Below, piece after piece: positions 28,650 to 40,804 of a stretch of DNA of 64,000 nt; within the stretch, counting starts at the first letter, position 1, and every line of letters begins with the position of its first letter. The translations under genes and the position numbers were made by a program. Below the pieces are notes generated by a model. It saw only the letters and a list, made by a program, of their open reading frames with translations, had not been told where the DNA came from and made no database searches. This stretch comes from Planctomycetota bacterium. GTDB lineage: Bacteria; Planctomycetota; UBA1135; UBA2386. The stretch is from positions 62,001-126,000 of the forward strand of contig JANQJF010000128.1 of NCBI GenBank assembly GCA_028281765.1, read 5' to 3'.

Positions 28650-28737
28650 CATGCACACACGCGGTTCGAATCGGGAGTCGACGACAAGAGTTCGTGTACG
28701 CTTCCCGCATCCATGGCGTTTGGGACTCGGACACCCG

Positions 28738-30147
28738 ATGAACCACGCCACGCGAATCCTCCGTTCTCTGCTCGCTGCGCCCCTCCTCGCGACCCCGTCG
28801 CTGGCCCAGACACAGTGGACGGAAGCCCAGGCCACCGGCCCGAGCGCCCGCTCGCGCCCGGCCGTGGCCCCGATCGCATCCGGCGACCACATCGTGCTCT
28901 TCGGCGGCTGGGACGGTGTCCCGTTCACCGGTCAGCTCGGGGACACGTGGCTGTGGTTCGGCGGCGCGTGGATCGAGTGGTTCCCGACAAACGTGCCGGA
29001 TGCCGTACACGCCGCGGCGATGGCGCCCCTAGACGACGACATCGCCGTGCTGTTCGGCGGCATCCACGGTACCCAGGCGCGGCAGAGCACGTGGGTGTGG
29101 GACGGCCTGGACTGGACGCAGTTTGCAACGTCGCCGCTCGACCCGCGACCGGGGCCGCGTTTCATGCACGCAATGGCGAAGATGCCTGGCGGCAGTGGCG
29201 CACTGCTGTTCGGCGGCGCCTACACCGGGGGCGGCGTCGGGATGCACGACGACAGCTGGCTCTTCTCGAACGGCGTCTGGTTCGAGCTGCCGGACGGACC
29301 CGAGGTGCCCGCCGCGCGCTTCCGCCACGCGATGGCGTACGACGCGCGCCTCGACCGCGTCGTCATGTTCGGGGGCTACGACAGCCAGTCCGAACTCTCC
29401 GACACCTGGGAGTTCGACGGCGTGCAGTGGGTGCAGCGCTTCCCCGCGACGATCCCACCGGCGCGGCAGGAGCACGTGCTCGCGTTCGACGCCGCGCGCG
29501 GTCGCACGGTGCTGTTCGGTGGCCGCAACGACTCGTCACGGCTGCAGGACCAGTGGGAGTGGGACGGCGTCGACTGGCGCGACGTCACGTCCGGGCCGGC
29601 GCCGAACGGCCGCAGCTACGCCGGCATGGCGTTCCACGAACTGACGCAGGAGCTCGTCGTGTTCGGGGGCCAGTCCGACGCGGCACAGCAAGCCGACACG
29701 TGGACGCGCACGAGCGTGCACCCCGCGACGTCGGTGCCCCTCGGCACGGGCTGCACGTCGTCCGACGGTCCGACGGAGCTGAGCGTCGCGCCGTTCGCCG
29801 AAGCGTGGCTGAACGACACGTACCAAGTCGAATTGACCGGCGCGCCTGCCGTCGCGCCGGCCGTCCTCGGGTTCGGCTTCTCGACGACGGACTGGGGTTC
29901 GATCGCGCTGCCGCTCACGCTCGACCCTCTGGGCGCGCCGGGCTGCACGGTGTGGTCCGAGCCCGCGCTACCGTTCGCGATGCAGCCGGGTCCCGGAGGC
30001 ACGCGCACGTGGTCGTTCGCGATCGGGAACGCGACGGACTGGGTCGGCGGCAGCTTCGCGGTGCAGGGGTTCGTGCTCGACCCGGGGGCGAGTGCGCTCG
30101 GGCTCGCGGCGTCGAACGCGATCGTGTCGACGGTCGGCGTGCGCTAG
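28738..30147 (+). CDS. Secreted Kelch-repeat protein with shared C-terminal module
   Basis: 469 residues from ATG 28738, opening with a signal peptide (MNHATRILRSLLAAPLLATP, cleavage after SLAQ). About six Kelch/galactose-oxidase-type blades run from residue 40 to 340; each has a VLFGG, MFGGY or VVFGG core followed by TW and W (DHIVLFGGWDG, RVVMFGGYDSQSELSDTWEF). The remaining 130 residues are the shared module (TGCTSSDGPTELSVAPF, LTLDPLGAPGCTVW, FAVQGFVLDPGASALGL). Probably an extracellular or surface binding protein. The 3' end faces the GntR gene. Confidence 0.88.
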   Translation: MNHATRILRSLLAAPLLATPSLAQTQWTEAQATGPSARSRPAVAPIASGDHIVLFGGWDGVPFTGQLGDTWLWFGGAWIEWFPTNVPDAVHAAAMAPLDDDIAVLFGGIHGTQARQSTWVWDGLDWTQFATSPLDPRPGPRFMHAMAKMPGGSGALLFGGAYTGGGVGMHDDSWLFSNGVWFELPDGPEVPAARFRHAMAYDARLDRVVMFGGYDSQSELSDTWEFDGVQWVQRFPATIPPARQEHVLAFDAARGRTVLFGGRNDSSRLQDQWEWDGVDWRDVTSGPAPNGRSYAGMAFHELTQELVVFGGQSDAAQQADTWTRTSVHPATSVPLGTGCTSSDGPTELSVAPFAEAWLNDTYQVELTGAPAVAPAVLGFGFSTTDWGSIALPLTLDPLGAPGCTVWSEPALPFAMQPGPGGTRTWSFAIGNATDWVGGSFAVQGFVLDPGASALGLAASNAIVSTVGVR

Positions 30148-30159
30148 CGATCGCTGCTT

Positions 30160-31110
30160 CTAGAATATCGAAAGTCGCGCGGCTCGCTCGAGCGCGCGCC
30201 AAGCCCGCGTCGCCACCTCGAACGAGAGCGGAAACACGCGCTCGTGGAGCTTGAGGTCTCGCGACGCCGCCGTCCAAAGGCTGGGCGACAAGACGGCGGC
30301 GCGGCTCCGGGCGCGCAACGCGCGCCGCACGACATCGTCCACGCGACCGATGTCGGCCTGCGCGGAAACGACTCGCAGCCCGTTCGTGACTTTCGCCGCG
30401 TCGCGCGCCACATGCGCCGCGACATCGCCGTCGAGCTGGAAGAACACAACCTCGCGCGCGGCCACCGCGAGTCGCTCGGCGAGTCGCGGAGAGAACTCGA
30501 TCGGCACGGTAACGACGCGGGCATCGCCCCGTCGACGGCGCACTTGCCGAGCGTGGAACCCGGTCGTCAACAGCGTCCGGACGTGCGATGGCGGCTCCTC
30601 CTCGAGTTCTTCGAGCGTCATCGCCATACAGGGCACGCCGAGCCGGTTCGACACCTCACGCGCATGCCCGCGGGCCTGGAACGCGGTGCACTCGACGAAC
30701 GCGAGCTCCGGCTCGCGGCGCGCGCGCGCGTCGGCGAGGTCCGCGAGGTAGCGAAATGCTGCGAGCGTCGACACGTCGGCATCCCCGTCGAATCGCTTCG
30801 CGAGCTTCTCGAACAGCTTCGCGAGCTCGCGTTGCTCCGCCGGCGGCGCGCTGACCGAATCGGCGACGAAAAACCCCGACCTGTCGACGTTGCGCACGAG
30901 GCCCTGCTCGACGAGCCGGCGATACGCCTTCAGCACCGTCAGGTGGTTCACCGCCCATTCCTTGGCCGCCTGCCGAACCGACGGCAAACGCTCGCCCGGT
31001 GGCCACGCTCCGGTCGAGATCTCGAACACGCAGTGCGTGACGATCCGTTCGACCTTGGAACCGGCACGCGATGCGGCAGGCTCGGGCGGCTTGTGGGCGG
31101 GCTCAGCCAT
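30160..31110 (-). CDS. GntR family transcriptional regulator
   Basis: 316 residues. The winged helix-turn-helix is at residues 18-90: VERIVTHCVFEISTGAWPPG, then RLPSVRQAAKEWAVNHLTVL and RRLVEQGLVRNVDRSGFFVA. No aminotransferase (MocR) domain follows; the effector part (about 90-316) instead resembles a periplasmic-binding/LacI-like fold, with FVECTAFQARGHAREVSNRL and VVFFQLDGDVAAHVA. The ATG touches the operator (31110-31132) with no Shine-Dalgarno, so leaderless or operator-embedded translation is likely. It is divergent from the DUF4932 gene and probably regulates itself and that gene. Confidence 0.9.
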   Translation of the reverse strand: MAEPAHKPPEPAASRAGSKVERIVTHCVFEISTGAWPPGERLPSVRQAAKEWAVNHLTVLKAYRRLVEQGLVRNVDRSGFFVADSVSAPPAEQRELAKLFEKLAKRFDGDADVSTLAAFRYLADLADARARREPELAFVECTAFQARGHAREVSNRLGVPCMAMTLEELEEEPPSHVRTLLTTGFHARQVRRRRGDARVVTVPIEFSPRLAERLAVAAREVVFFQLDGDVAAHVARDAAKVTNGLRVVSAQADIGRVDDVVRRALRARSRAAVLSPSLWTAASRDLKLHERVFPLSFEVATRAWRALERAARLSIF

Positions 31111-31132
31111 CTGTTATGTTTAGCATAACAGA
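31110..31132. promoter_or_regulatory. Probable GntR operator
   Basis: Perfect 9-bp arms TCTGTTATG and CATAACAGA separated by TTTAG. The palindrome lies exactly between the divergent GntR and DUF4932 genes and includes the first base of the GntR start codon. This arrangement is standard for autoregulated GntR proteins. It is AT-rich in a GC-rich genome, which also makes it a likely promoter region. Confidence 0.85.
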
Positions 31133-31156
31133 TTCGAAGACGAGAGGAATACCCGC

Positions 31157-32587
31157 ATGGCCCGCCGCCAACTCGCACCGCTCGCAGCCGCGCTCTCGAT
31201 GGCCCTCGCCCCCACACCGGCCGCGCAGCAGCACGCCACAGCATCGCGCAACTTGATCACCGTCAAGGTCGATCCCCGCGTCGAACTGCTGAGCGTGATC
31301 TTTCGACTCGCCGGTAACCGCGAATACAACATGGCGAAGGTCGACCGCTACGCCGAAGCCGTCGACGCACACTTCGCGCCACACAAAAACCACGCGGCCA
31401 TCAAGCTCGCGCGCGACCTGCGCAAACGCTACGGCGTCTCATTCGACGCGGTCATGGGCATGGCGATCCACCTGACCAACGCGACCGAACTCGGTGAGCT
31501 GGTACCGTTCTCCCCCCACCCGAAGAGCCTCGACAAGCGCTGGAAGTCGGGCTCGGCGAAACGCTTCGTCCGCGCGGCGAAGAAGTTCGTCGCCGACGCG
31601 AAGTTTGCCGAGTTTGTCGAAGAGCACAGCGAACTCCACGCGACTGCCGTCGAACGGATGCAGCAGCGGCTACGCGACAGCGCGAAGCTCGACTGGTTCG
31701 ACGAGTTCTTCGGTGAGAACCCGACCGCGAAGTTCGAGCTCGCACTCGGCCTGCTGAACGGCGGTGGCAACTACGGCCCCCACGTTTCTCACAAGGGAGG
31801 CCGCGAAGACCTCTACTGCATCCTCGGCGTCTGGCAGACCGACGACGAGGGTATTCCCACGTTCGACGAGAAGGTGATCTCGACCGTCGTCCACGAGTTC
31901 TGCCATTCGTACTGCAACCGCCTCGTCGACGCGCACGCGAAGAAGCTCGCGAAGTCCGCGAAGCGCCTGTGGCCGCACGTCGAGGACGCGATGCGCCGTC
32001 AGGCCTACGGCAGTTGGCAGACGATGATGCGCGAGTCGCTCGTGCGCGCGTGCGTGATCCGCTACATGGCGAAAACGGGCGGGCCGCGCCAACGGACGAT
32101 GCAGATCCGCAACGAGGAGCGGCGCAAGTTCCTCTGGGCAGGCGAACTGTCGGACCTCCTGATCGAATACGAGAAGGACCGTGAGACGTATCCGACGCTC
32201 GAACCGTTCATGCCGAGGATCGTCGAGTTCTTCGACGACTACTCGAAGGGATTCGGCGACCGCATGTCGCGAGCTCCCCAGGTCGTATCGATGGTCCCGG
32301 AGATCGGTGACCGCAAGGTCGACCCCGACCTGAAGGAGATCGTGATCACTTTCGACCGCAAGATGCGCGACGGGTCGTGGGCGTTCGTCGGCGGCGGACC
32401 GAAGTATCCGAAGACCAAGGGCAAGCCCCGCTACGACGACGGCTGCAGGGTGCTGCGACTCGCGGTCGATCTCGAGCCGAACCACGACTACGAGTTCTGG
32501 CTCAACCGGGGGAAGTACGACTCGTTCGCGAGCGCCGAGGGGATCAAGCTCGAGCCACTGCGCGTGACGTTCCGAACGCGGAAGTAG
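31157..32587 (+). CDS. DUF4932 secreted metallopeptidase-like protein
   Basis: 476 residues; signal peptide MARRQLAPLAAALSMALAPT, cleavage around PAAQQ. Residues 45-390 match DUF4932: LLSVIFRLAGNREYNM near the start and STVVHEFCHSYCN, an HExxH-type zinc motif (His-Glu-Phe-Cys-His), about residue 250. A C-terminal SbsA/Ig-like domain (VDPDLKEIVITFDRKM) follows. A GAGAGGAA Shine-Dalgarno precedes the ATG. Its promoter region holds the GntR operator. Likely an exported metal-dependent peptidase, activity unproven. Confidence 0.88.
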   Translation: MARRQLAPLAAALSMALAPTPAAQQHATASRNLITVKVDPRVELLSVIFRLAGNREYNMAKVDRYAEAVDAHFAPHKNHAAIKLARDLRKRYGVSFDAVMGMAIHLTNATELGELVPFSPHPKSLDKRWKSGSAKRFVRAAKKFVADAKFAEFVEEHSELHATAVERMQQRLRDSAKLDWFDEFFGENPTAKFELALGLLNGGGNYGPHVSHKGGREDLYCILGVWQTDDEGIPTFDEKVISTVVHEFCHSYCNRLVDAHAKKLAKSAKRLWPHVEDAMRRQAYGSWQTMMRESLVRACVIRYMAKTGGPRQRTMQIRNEERRKFLWAGELSDLLIEYEKDRETYPTLEPFMPRIVEFFDDYSKGFGDRMSRAPQVVSMVPEIGDRKVDPDLKEIVITFDRKMRDGSWAFVGGGPKYPKTKGKPRYDDGCRVLRLAVDLEPNHDYEFWLNRGKYDSFASAEGIKLEPLRVTFRTRK

Positions 32588-32622
32588 TGCGCGCGCCCAG
32601 GCCCGTTATCCTCGGGCCACAG

Positions 32623-34038
32623 ATGTTCGAACGAATCCGACCGACTCTCGCCGCCCTCCTCCTCGCGGTCTCGGTCCCCGCCCAGACCGACGACGCACTC
32701 GCCGCGCTGAAGGCCGCGGGCGCGAAGGCGATCGCCGCGGTCGAGAAGGAACTCGACGTGAAGCTCGACGGCGTCGGCGTGCGCTTCACGACGACCGAGG
32801 AGCTCATCGAGATCTTCGACAAGGAGCTCGTGCCGCAGTTCGCGATCCAGTTCTCGGATCCGGACGAAGCCGACCGGCAGCGCCGGATGTTCGCCGAGTC
32901 GATGGCGCCCGCCGTCATGGCGAAGTTCGATACGACCGCGAAGGAGATCCTCGTCGAGCAAGACAACATCGAGGACCTCGCGGACCAGCTCGACATCCCC
33001 GAACTGCGCACGCCCGAGTGCCTGCAGGCCATCCTCGTACACGAGGCGGTACACGCCGCATCGGAAGCGAAGTTCAGCTGGTCCAAACGACTCTCCAAGT
33101 GCAGGGACGCCGACGCGATCCTCGCCTACAACGCGGTCATCGAGGGTCACGCGCAGCACGTCGCGCGGCGCATCTGCAAGAAGCGCGGCTGGACGGGCGC
33201 GTTCGAGAAGTTCACGAGTTCGGTCGGCAAGGTGCCGGAGATCGAGAATGCGATCGCGCGCCAGCTCGCGCGCATGAATGCGGTCAGCTTCTCGTGGGCC
33301 TACCACGACGGCGAGCGCTTCGTCGCGGCGATCGCGGAGGAGGGCGGTGAGAAAGCCGTCGCGCGTGCGTACACGGAACCGCCGACCTCCCCATCCGTCA
33401 TCTTTCACCCCGAGTGGTTCCTCGACCCGTCGAAGCAGCCGAAGCTCGAATTCGACTTCGCGACGGGTCTGGCCGAACTCGCCAAGGCGTTCGGCGCCGA
33501 CGACTGGACCGAGAGCCGCACGACGCTCACGCCACCACAGTTCGATGCGGCGTTCGCGCTGTTGCCGAAAGAGGACGTCGAGCGCATCAAGAAGCAGACC
33601 CGGTCCAACCGCGTCCTCGTCCTGAACTGGACCGCGCAGCCCGGGGAGAAGCTGATCGCGGCCGGCGTCTACGAACTCGACTCGTACACCGAGGCGGCGT
33701 ACTTCGTCGCCGCGGAAGAGCGACTCCTGCGCGCCAAAGACGAGGCGATGGCCAAGGGCATGACGCGCATCACGTCATCGACGTACGCGCCGCTCCAGCT
33801 CGAAGGCAGCCTCGGCACGCACGCGACGAAGAAGGTCGCGTTCCCCGGCGGCAGCGTGGACGTCGCGGTCGTCGTGCTCGCGCGCGGCCGAATCGCGGTC
33901 GAGCTGATGGTCAGCAACCACGACGTCGAGCGCGACCGCCTCGTGAGCCTCGCCGCGAAGCTGCTCGAGACGATCGAGACGTCCGCGACCGGCGCCGACG
34001 AGGCGAAGGAAGAAGCGAAACCCGAGGCGGGCAAGTAG
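32623..34038 (+). CDS. Secreted putative metallopeptidase-like protein
   Basis: 471 residues from ATG 32623; signal peptide MFERIRPTLAALLLAVSVPAQ. The segment LQAILVHEAVHAASE has an HExxH-type motif (His-Glu-Ala-Val-His) and is followed 30 residues later by AVIEGHAQHVARR, which would supply a third ligand. This gluzincin-like layout was not confirmed by search. The tail is acidic and Lys-rich. The kinase gene starts 5 nt after the stop, so the two are probably one operon. Confidence 0.75.
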   Translation: MFERIRPTLAALLLAVSVPAQTDDALAALKAAGAKAIAAVEKELDVKLDGVGVRFTTTEELIEIFDKELVPQFAIQFSDPDEADRQRRMFAESMAPAVMAKFDTTAKEILVEQDNIEDLADQLDIPELRTPECLQAILVHEAVHAASEAKFSWSKRLSKCRDADAILAYNAVIEGHAQHVARRICKKRGWTGAFEKFTSSVGKVPEIENAIARQLARMNAVSFSWAYHDGERFVAAIAEEGGEKAVARAYTEPPTSPSVIFHPEWFLDPSKQPKLEFDFATGLAELAKAFGADDWTESRTTLTPPQFDAAFALLPKEDVERIKKQTRSNRVLVLNWTAQPGEKLIAAGVYELDSYTEAAYFVAAEERLLRAKDEAMAKGMTRITSSTYAPLQLEGSLGTHATKKVAFPGGSVDVAVVVLARGRIAVELMVSNHDVERDRLVSLAAKLLETIETSATGADEAKEEAKPEAGK

Positions 34039-34043
34039 GAGCG

Positions 34044-36653
<2,610 letters not shown>

Positions 36654-36659
36654 CCGTCG

Positions 36660-37274
36660 TCAGTCCGCGAGAGCTTCGCGCAACCACGCCTTGGCCGTGC
36701 GCCAGTCTTCGGCCGCCGCCCAGTTCGAGCATCCGATCGCCTGGGCGGCTTCGTCGACGCTCAGCCCGACGAAGAACCGCATCTCCGCGACCTTCGCGGC
36801 TCCCTCGTCGATCTCGCCGAGACGTCGCAACGCATCATCGAGAACGAGCACGTCGATCGACTTCTCCCCCGCTTCCTTGAGCCCGGGATCGAGCTCGACG
36901 CGTTCGTTGTTCCCGCCGCGCTTCTTACGATCGCGTCGCCGCGCGTGGTCGATCAGCACCTGCCGCATCGCGCGCGCCGCGGCACCGAACAGGTGCCGGC
37001 GGTTCTCGAGGTTGTCGAGTTCGTCTCCGAACTTCAGCCACGCCTCGTTGATCAGCGCCGTCGGCTGCAAGGTGTGCTGCCCGCCCTCCTTCTTGAACGC
37101 CGCGGCCGCGAGCTTCTGCAGCTCGTCGTAGACGACCGCCATCAAGCGATCGACGGCCTTGCGATCGCCGGAGCGCACGTCGCCGAGGATCTGCGTGATC
37201 GGGGGCTTGGATTCGTCGGACACGGGAGTCACACGTTCGCGCAAGTCCGATCCGCGCGCAACCGCGAGCGACAA
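36660..37274 (-). CDS. ECF-type RNA polymerase sigma factor (PF07638-like)
   Basis: 204 residues. This planctomycetal ECF subfamily is marked by ITQILGDVRSGDRKAVDRLM, then VVYDELQKLAAAAFKKEGG, TLQPTALINEAWLKF, RHLFGAAARAMRQVLIDHAR and a region-4 HTH (GLSVDEAAQAIGCSNWAAAE). An in-frame GTG before VTPVSDESKPPITQ could be the start instead. It is convergent with the kinase at 34044 and lies just upstream of, and on the same strand as, nothing it clearly controls; the second kinase is in the same orientation 13 nt upstream, so the two may be one transcript. Confidence 0.93.
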   Translation of the reverse strand: MSLAVARGSDLRERVTPVSDESKPPITQILGDVRSGDRKAVDRLMAVVYDELQKLAAAAFKKEGGQHTLQPTALINEAWLKFGDELDNLENRRHLFGAAARAMRQVLIDHARRRDRKKRGGNNERVELDPGLKEAGEKSIDVLVLDDALRRLGEIDEGAAKVAEMRFFVGLSVDEAAQAIGCSNWAAAEDWRTAKAWLREALAD

Positions 37275-37286
37275 TTCAGGGACGCT

Positions 37287-40040
37287 TCACTCGAGTCGCG
37301 AGTGCGCGAACGCTCGCGCGCGCGCGGAGATCGAGAACGATACCGGAGGCGTCGTCGCCGCTGCGTGGGCTCGATCCGCCGACTCGAGGTGTTGTCGCCA
37401 CTCGCCATCGGGGCGACCGTCGAGCGCGTGTGCCGCGAGCGCCAGGAAATACCCGTCTCGCGCGTTCTCGGCACGCTGCAGCGCTTGCGCGCTCGCCGGC
37501 CAGGATGCACGCGCATCGATCGCCGCACAGAGGTGCTCGACGGATCGCGCGTGGTTGCCCCGCAGGTACTCGGCGACGCCGAGCGCTGCCGACGCGATCG
37601 GCGAACTCTCACCACCCCACGCGGACTCGGCAGCTGCAAATCGGGCGAGGTTCCACGCCAGCTTGACGAAGTAGCCCGGACGACCGTCGTCCTGCGTCAG
37701 CTCACTCGGCGGCAACGTCGCGATCAGCAGAGTCGCACTGGCTAGGTCTCGAGGCGAATAGACCGCGAGGTCGTAGAGTCGATCCAAGCTGCGGCGCACC
37801 TCCTCGAATCGCTCCATCTCGACGTGCACGAGAGCGGCGGTCAAGTGCGCGCTCGCGAGTCCGGTCTCTCGGCTCCGTCCGAACGCATCCTCCGGACGAC
37901 GCTGCGCGCGAGCCGCAAACTCTACGGCCAGCTCCGGATCTCCTGTCGCGAGGGCGAGTCGCGCACGCACGACGTGCGTGCGCAGGTCGCGCGCCTGGAC
38001 CTCGTGCGATTGGAAGAGGTCGCGGGCCCGGGCCCACTCGCCGCGAGCGAGGCTGACCATGGCCAGACCAGTATGCGCGTTGTGGTTCGGGCCACGCCGT
38101 TCGTCCGCGTGCTGAATCGCGCGTTGGAACTCTTCGACCGCGAGGTCGAGATCACCGCGAAAGAGCGCGATCTGCCCCAGCGTCGAGAAGTCCAAATGGA
38201 ACGGCCGCGCACCGGACGCCGCGATGGCTCGCCGCGCGGCATCCTCCCCATCGAGAGCCGCGGCCAGGTGATCGAATCCTCGCGCGCGGAAGAACTGCAC
38301 GCGACCGAGGCATGTCAGCGCGACGCGGTGCTCGGGACGGACCGACAACACGGTTCGGAACGCCTGGATCGCTTCCTGGAACTCGTGCCGACGACCGCCC
38401 AGAAACAGGACGTCGAACGCGGCGACTCCTCGCTCCAAAGCGACGAGATAGTGATCCGGATTGAGTCGAATCCTCGCGGCGATGCGTGAGGTCGGCGATT
38501 CGTCGCGCTCACGCTCGTCTTCCGGGATCGCGAGCGTCGCACTCACGGTCGGGTCGATACCGCCGCTACGAGCGAGCGCGCTCCTGGCCTCGTCGCGCAG
38601 CGCCTCCTGCCGCGGCGCATTCCGCGGATCCGCCTGCATCCGTGATGCCACGAGCCCGCGCAAGTATTCGATCTGGGCACGCCAGGATCCCGTGGCGAAT
38701 TCGCCCTCACGGCTCAGCGCGCGGAGGTCCTCGAGCGCGCCGGGCAGCCGATCCAACCGCAACAGATGCAGCGCCCGCAACACGCGCCACTCCGGATTGT
38801 CCGGATCGATGTCCCGACACCACGCCCAAGCCGGGAGGATCCGCCGGTCCGCGCGCGGCAGCGTGAGCTGATCCAGCGCCACGAACCGAGCCGCGATCGT
38901 CTTGTGAAACGCCGCACGCTGGGACGCCATGACCCACCAGAGCACGACAGCCAGCCCGATCCCGAGCAATCCCGCCGCCCCGACGGATGCCAGCTGCTTG
39001 TGACGACCGAACCACAGAGCCAGCCGCTGGACGAATCCGATCGACCGACCCCGAATCGGCTCACCCCTGAGAGAACGCTGCAGATCCTCCCGCAGCTCCT
39101 CCATGGTCTGGTAGCGACGAGCCGGATCCTTCTCCATCGCCTTCAGGCAGATCTCGGCGACGTCGCGCGGCACGCGCGGGTTCAACACCCGCGGGTGGAC
39201 CGGCTGCGTCTTCTGCACGTTCCGCACGATGTCCGCCGTCGTGCTTCCCCCGAACGGGCGCGTCAGCGTCACCGACTCGTAGATCGTGACGCCGAGAGAG
39301 AACATGTCGACCCGGTGGTCGATGGGAGCATCCGTCTCGCCAGCCTGCTCCGGGGCGACGTAGTACGGCGTGCCGACGAACTCTTCGGCACGCTTGGGCA
39401 GTCGCAGCGCCCCCCCGATCTTCGCGAGCCCGAAGTCGCCGACTTTCGGAGCGGCGCCTTCGTCCAACAGGATGTTCGAAGGCTTGAGATCGCGGTGCAC
39501 GACACCCGACTCGTGGGCGTGACCGACCGCGTCCGCGATGTCGATCATCCAGCCGATGACCGTCCGCAGGAACCCGGGCGGGTAGCCACCGGACTGGCGC
39601 CGCTCCTCGAGCTCGTCCGCGAGCGTGCGACCGTCGCCGACGAGTTCCTGGGCGATGTAGTGCACGCCGTCCGCTTCTCCGACCGCGTGCACGGCGACGA
39701 TATTGGGATGGTGTTGCCGGCCGAGCGCGAGGGCCTCCTCGTGAAACGTCGCGATAGCCCGCGCCGAGAGGCTCAGGAGGCTCGGCAGCACCTTGAGCGC
39801 GACGCGCCGATCGAGCGAAAGCTGCTCCGCTTCGTAGACCGTCGCCATCCCGCCCGCGCCGATCTGCCGCACGATGCGGAAATCGTCGAGAACCCGCCCC
39901 ACCCACGCGTCGTGCGTCCTCGACGCACCCGTACTCGCGACGTCCCCACGCGGCAACGCATCGAACAGGTGCTTGATTCGCTTCTCGAACTCTTCGTAGT
40001 CCGGAATCGAGTCCGCGTCGTCTCTCGGTTCTTCGGTCAT
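37287..40040 (-). CDS. Ser/Thr protein kinase with TPR-like C-terminal region
   Basis: 917 residues from ATG 40040. Kinase domain about 53-330: IGAGGMATVYEAEQ, VALKVLPSLLS, HRDLKPSNILLDE, DFGLAKIGG and GTPYYVAPEQAG. One transmembrane helix follows (ASVGAAGLLGIGLAVVLWWV). The remaining ~540 residues are helical with TPR-like repeats (RALHLLRLDRLPGALEDLRA, TLGQIALFRGDLDLAVEEFQ). It is divergent from the ECF sigma gene at 40114, and the downstream ECF gene lies 13 nt away; kinase-sigma neighbours suggest a phosphorylation-controlled sigma pathway (inference). Confidence 0.93.
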   Translation of the reverse strand: MTEEPRDDADSIPDYEEFEKRIKHLFDALPRGDVASTGASRTHDAWVGRVLDDFRIVRQIGAGGMATVYEAEQLSLDRRVALKVLPSLLSLSARAIATFHEEALALGRQHHPNIVAVHAVGEADGVHYIAQELVGDGRTLADELEERRQSGGYPPGFLRTVIGWMIDIADAVGHAHESGVVHRDLKPSNILLDEGAAPKVGDFGLAKIGGALRLPKRAEEFVGTPYYVAPEQAGETDAPIDHRVDMFSLGVTIYESVTLTRPFGGSTTADIVRNVQKTQPVHPRVLNPRVPRDVAEICLKAMEKDPARRYQTMEELREDLQRSLRGEPIRGRSIGFVQRLALWFGRHKQLASVGAAGLLGIGLAVVLWWVMASQRAAFHKTIAARFVALDQLTLPRADRRILPAWAWCRDIDPDNPEWRVLRALHLLRLDRLPGALEDLRALSREGEFATGSWRAQIEYLRGLVASRMQADPRNAPRQEALRDEARSALARSGGIDPTVSATLAIPEDERERDESPTSRIAARIRLNPDHYLVALERGVAAFDVLFLGGRRHEFQEAIQAFRTVLSVRPEHRVALTCLGRVQFFRARGFDHLAAALDGEDAARRAIAASGARPFHLDFSTLGQIALFRGDLDLAVEEFQRAIQHADERRGPNHNAHTGLAMVSLARGEWARARDLFQSHEVQARDLRTHVVRARLALATGDPELAVEFAARAQRRPEDAFGRSRETGLASAHLTAALVHVEMERFEEVRRSLDRLYDLAVYSPRDLASATLLIATLPPSELTQDDGRPGYFVKLAWNLARFAAAESAWGGESSPIASAALGVAEYLRGNHARSVEHLCAAIDARASWPASAQALQRAENARDGYFLALAAHALDGRPDGEWRQHLESADRAHAAATTPPVSFSISARARAFAHSRLE

Positions 40041-40113
40041 CGTGGCAGCGGAAACTCGCACCGATTCGGTGCTATCCCCTACGAATCGGGACTGCGGATC
40101 CACACGATACACG

Positions 40114-40752
40114 ATGAGCGCGCGGGTTAGACTCCACGCTTCCCCTCACTCCGCGGATCCGGAGCCCACGTTGAGTAGCGTCGAACACCGAATTGGAGAT
40201 CTCGTTGCGCACGCGCTCGACGGCAACGAAGACGCCGTCGCGACTCTCTACGGCCTGTACCACCAGAAGCTCGTCGGCGTCGCGCACCGGCGACTCGGCC
40301 ACACGCTCCACGGTCTGATGGAGAGTGTCGACCTCGTCCAATCCGTCTGGCGCGACGTTCTGCAGGCGCTCCATCAGTTCGAAGACCGCGGTCCGGACTC
40401 GTTCTTCCACTGGCTCCACGAGTGCCTGATCCGGAAGATCAACAGCAAGCGACGCTTCCACCGCGCAGAAAAGCGTCGCGCGAAGCGATCGACGCCCCTT
40501 CCGGAGTACGACGTCCTGCCGCAGACGACCGAGCGCACGCCGAGTCAGAACGCGGCGATGAATGACGAGGTCGCACACCTGATGCAGATCCTCGAGAAGT
40601 TCCCAGAAGCGCAACGCGAGGTGCTCCTGCTGCGCATGCGCGACGGATTGACGTACCAGGAGATCGGGGAGCGCATCGGCAAGTCGATGGAGGCGGTCAA
40701 GAAGATCTACCACCGCTCCCTCGACCGCCTGATCGATTTGCTCCCGCGCTGA
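40114..40752 (+). CDS. ECF family RNA polymerase sigma factor
   Basis: 212 residues from ATG 40114. A TTG at 40171 with GGAG 6 nt before it is a strong alternative and would give a 193-residue protein starting LSSVEHRIGDLV. Sigma region 2 is at GNEDAVATLYGLYHQKLVGV and LMESVDLVQSVWRDVLQALH; region 4 is at FPEAQREVLLLRMRDGLTYQ with an HTH (EIGERIGKSMEAVKKIYHRS). It is divergent from the TPR-like kinase, the partner arrangement typical of Planctomycetota. Confidence 0.92.
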   Translation: MSARVRLHASPHSADPEPTLSSVEHRIGDLVAHALDGNEDAVATLYGLYHQKLVGVAHRRLGHTLHGLMESVDLVQSVWRDVLQALHQFEDRGPDSFFHWLHECLIRKINSKRRFHRAEKRRAKRSTPLPEYDVLPQTTERTPSQNAAMNDEVAHLMQILEKFPEAQREVLLLRMRDGLTYQEIGERIGKSMEAVKKIYHRSLDRLIDLLPR

Positions 40753-40804
40753 CGAATCCGCGATCGGGCGTCCCCATCCGGGAATTGCTCGCCTTGACGG
40801 GGTG

